DNA of 7,911 nucleotides, taken from Actinomycetota bacterium. GTDB lineage: Bacteria; Actinomycetota; Humimicrobiia; Humimicrobiales; Humimicrobiaceae. Where the stretch lies: NCBI GenBank assembly GCA_028718045.1, contig JAQUMQ010000058.1:1-7911 (forward strand). Reading direction: 5' to 3'. This document shows, piece by piece, positions 7,047-7,911 of the stretch (the first letter of the stretch is position 1; each line of letters opens with the position of its first letter). A program made the translations under genes and the position numbers. The notes beneath the pieces are model-generated. The model worked only from the letters and a program-made list of their open reading frames with translations. It did not search any database and was not told the origin of the DNA.

Positions 7047-7894
7047 CTATATATTGAAAACAATCTTTAAAACATCTTCCGATACAGCTCTTTCAAATGC
7101 CTTCTCGGCTTCATCGAGAGAAAATCTTCCGCTTATCAATTTTTTAACATCTATATTCTTTGCAGCAATCATTTCTACCGATTTTCTATATTGAAGGATG
7201 CTTTGACCGGTAGTTCCGGTCAAAGTTATCTGCTTATAATGTATGATATTTGATTTAAGATTGATCACATCCTTACCGCTGGGAAGACCTCCAAAAAAGT
7301 TTATCCTGCCTTGCCTTGCAATAAGGTCAAGACTTTGCTCCTGTGCTTCTCCGGAAGGTGCGGCAATCATTATTACATCTGCCCCTCTGCCATAACTATT
7401 ATCCATTATTACTTTTCTCAAATCTTCGGATAAAGGATCGACTATAATATCTGCCCCGAAATCAATTGCCTGTTTTCTCCTGATTTTGCTAATTTCACTT
7501 AATATCACTGTCTGCGCGCCTCTTAATTTTGCCATCATTACATGAAGAATCCCCATCGGTCCGGCACCGATTATGAGCACTATGTCGGCAGGCTTGATAT
7601 TTACAGCTTCAGCCGCACAGACAACAGTTGAAAGCGGTTCAGCTAAAGAAGCTTCTTCGAAGGAAATATTTTCCGGTAAATTGATTATATTGCCTTGAGC
7701 AATATAATCATAAGGAATTTTCATATATTCCGCCAAAGCACCGTGCATGGAAATGCCGATTGCTTTATAATCCTCGCAATAATTGGTATATCCGCTTACG
7801 CATTGCAAACAAATACCACACCCGATATTAGGAGCAACGGATATGCGATCGCCTATATTATATTTTTTTATTCCTGACCCAATTTCAACAATTT
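7047..7894 (-). CDS. Zinc-dependent medium-chain alcohol/polyol dehydrogenase (partial, N-terminus missing)
   Basis: About 281 residues are visible; roughly 60-70 N-terminal residues with the catalytic-zinc Cys and the GHE motif are beyond the contig end. The frame opens with IVEIGSGIKKYNIGDRI, the usual sequence after GHE. The structural-zinc set is Cys25, Cys28, Cys31 and Cys39 of the visible part (CGICLQC to YC). AEPLS (84-88) fits the Glu found in sorbitol/threonine dehydrogenases. The Rossmann motif GAGPMG is at 109-114, and the acidic residue after beta-2 (SEIS) favours NAD over NADP. The family oxidises secondary alcohols, including sorbitol, xylitol, arabitol and threonine. Pairing with a sugar kinase and a sugar importer argues for a polyol. 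An internal TTG at 7808 is not the start, because the zinc motif lies across it. The in-frame TAA at 7895-7893 is formed with the first adapter base and is an artefact. Confidence 0.92.
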
Positions 7895-7911
7895 AGATCG
7901 GAAGAGCACAC
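7895..7911. other. Illumina TruSeq adapter remnant (sequencing artefact)
   Basis: The last 17 bases, AGATCGGAAGAGCACAC, match the start of the TruSeq adapter exactly. They are not genomic. They truncate the dehydrogenase frame and create a false stop codon at the junction. Genuine sequence ends at or about 7894 (one or more bases could match by chance). Confidence 0.95.

Noticed and set aside
7031..7063. Eleven-residue N-terminal extension of the kinase from a TTG
   Set aside because: It would overlap the end of the dehydrogenase gene and adds residues before the conserved MKRYLIGIDIGT start, which has its own ATG.
7806..7808. TTG as the start of the dehydrogenase
   Set aside because: It lies inside the structural-zinc cysteine motif, and the frame continues upstream with typical family sequence to the adapter junction.
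6153..7877. Open frames on the plus strand opposite the kinase and dehydrogenase
   Set aside because: They are antisense to clear FGGY kinase and zinc dehydrogenase frames, with no recognisable domain.
1..7911. CRISPR array, insertion sequence, tRNA or rRNA gene
   Set aside because: No regularly spaced repeats, transposase frame, terminal inverted repeats or RNA-gene signature sequences were seen on either strand.

Overview
The window is AT-rich bacterial DNA, roughly one third G+C by eye, and every recognisable gene lies on the minus strand. Strong GGAGG-type ribosome-binding sites, a lipoprotein sugar-binding protein with a Thr/Glu-rich tether, and the general gene style suggest a low-GC Gram-positive (Clostridia-like) bacterium or an uncultured lineage of similar composition. 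The sequence alone does not fix the taxon. The right end carries 17 bases identical to the start of an Illumina TruSeq adapter, so this looks like the end of a short-read (possibly metagenomic) contig.

Read in the direction of transcription (right to left), the layout is as follows. At 7894-7047 is a zinc-dependent medium-chain alcohol/polyol dehydrogenase, cut at its N-terminus by the contig end. At 7030-5492, 16 bases further on, is an FGGY-family sugar kinase of xylulokinase type. About 860 bp (5491-4600) hold no convincing gene, but contain an orphan Shine-Dalgarno sequence after the kinase, a near-consensus promoter (4918-4890) with an inverted-repeat operator candidate just after its start point, and a leader of about 285 nt with tandem repeats and a tiny upstream ORF. 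At 4599-3625 is a ribose/xylose-type ABC permease. At 3407-2271 is the matching lipoprotein substrate-binding protein, followed by a perfect 32-bp palindrome. From 2154 to the left edge is one uninterrupted frame that joins a second permease to a tandem-NBD ATPase of RbsA type. It is cut off within the second ATPase domain.

Together the genes form an uptake and catabolism cassette. The ABC importer would bring in a sugar or sugar alcohol, the dehydrogenase would oxidise a polyol to a ketose, and the kinase would phosphorylate the ketose. Polyols such as xylitol or D-arabitol are plausible, but this is inference and no substrate can be read from the sequence.

The most unusual feature is the permease-ATPase fusion. 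One copy of the fusion plus one copy of the separate permease would supply two membrane domains and two nucleotide-binding domains, a complete importer core from two unequal polypeptides. No CRISPR array, insertion sequence, tRNA or rRNA was seen.
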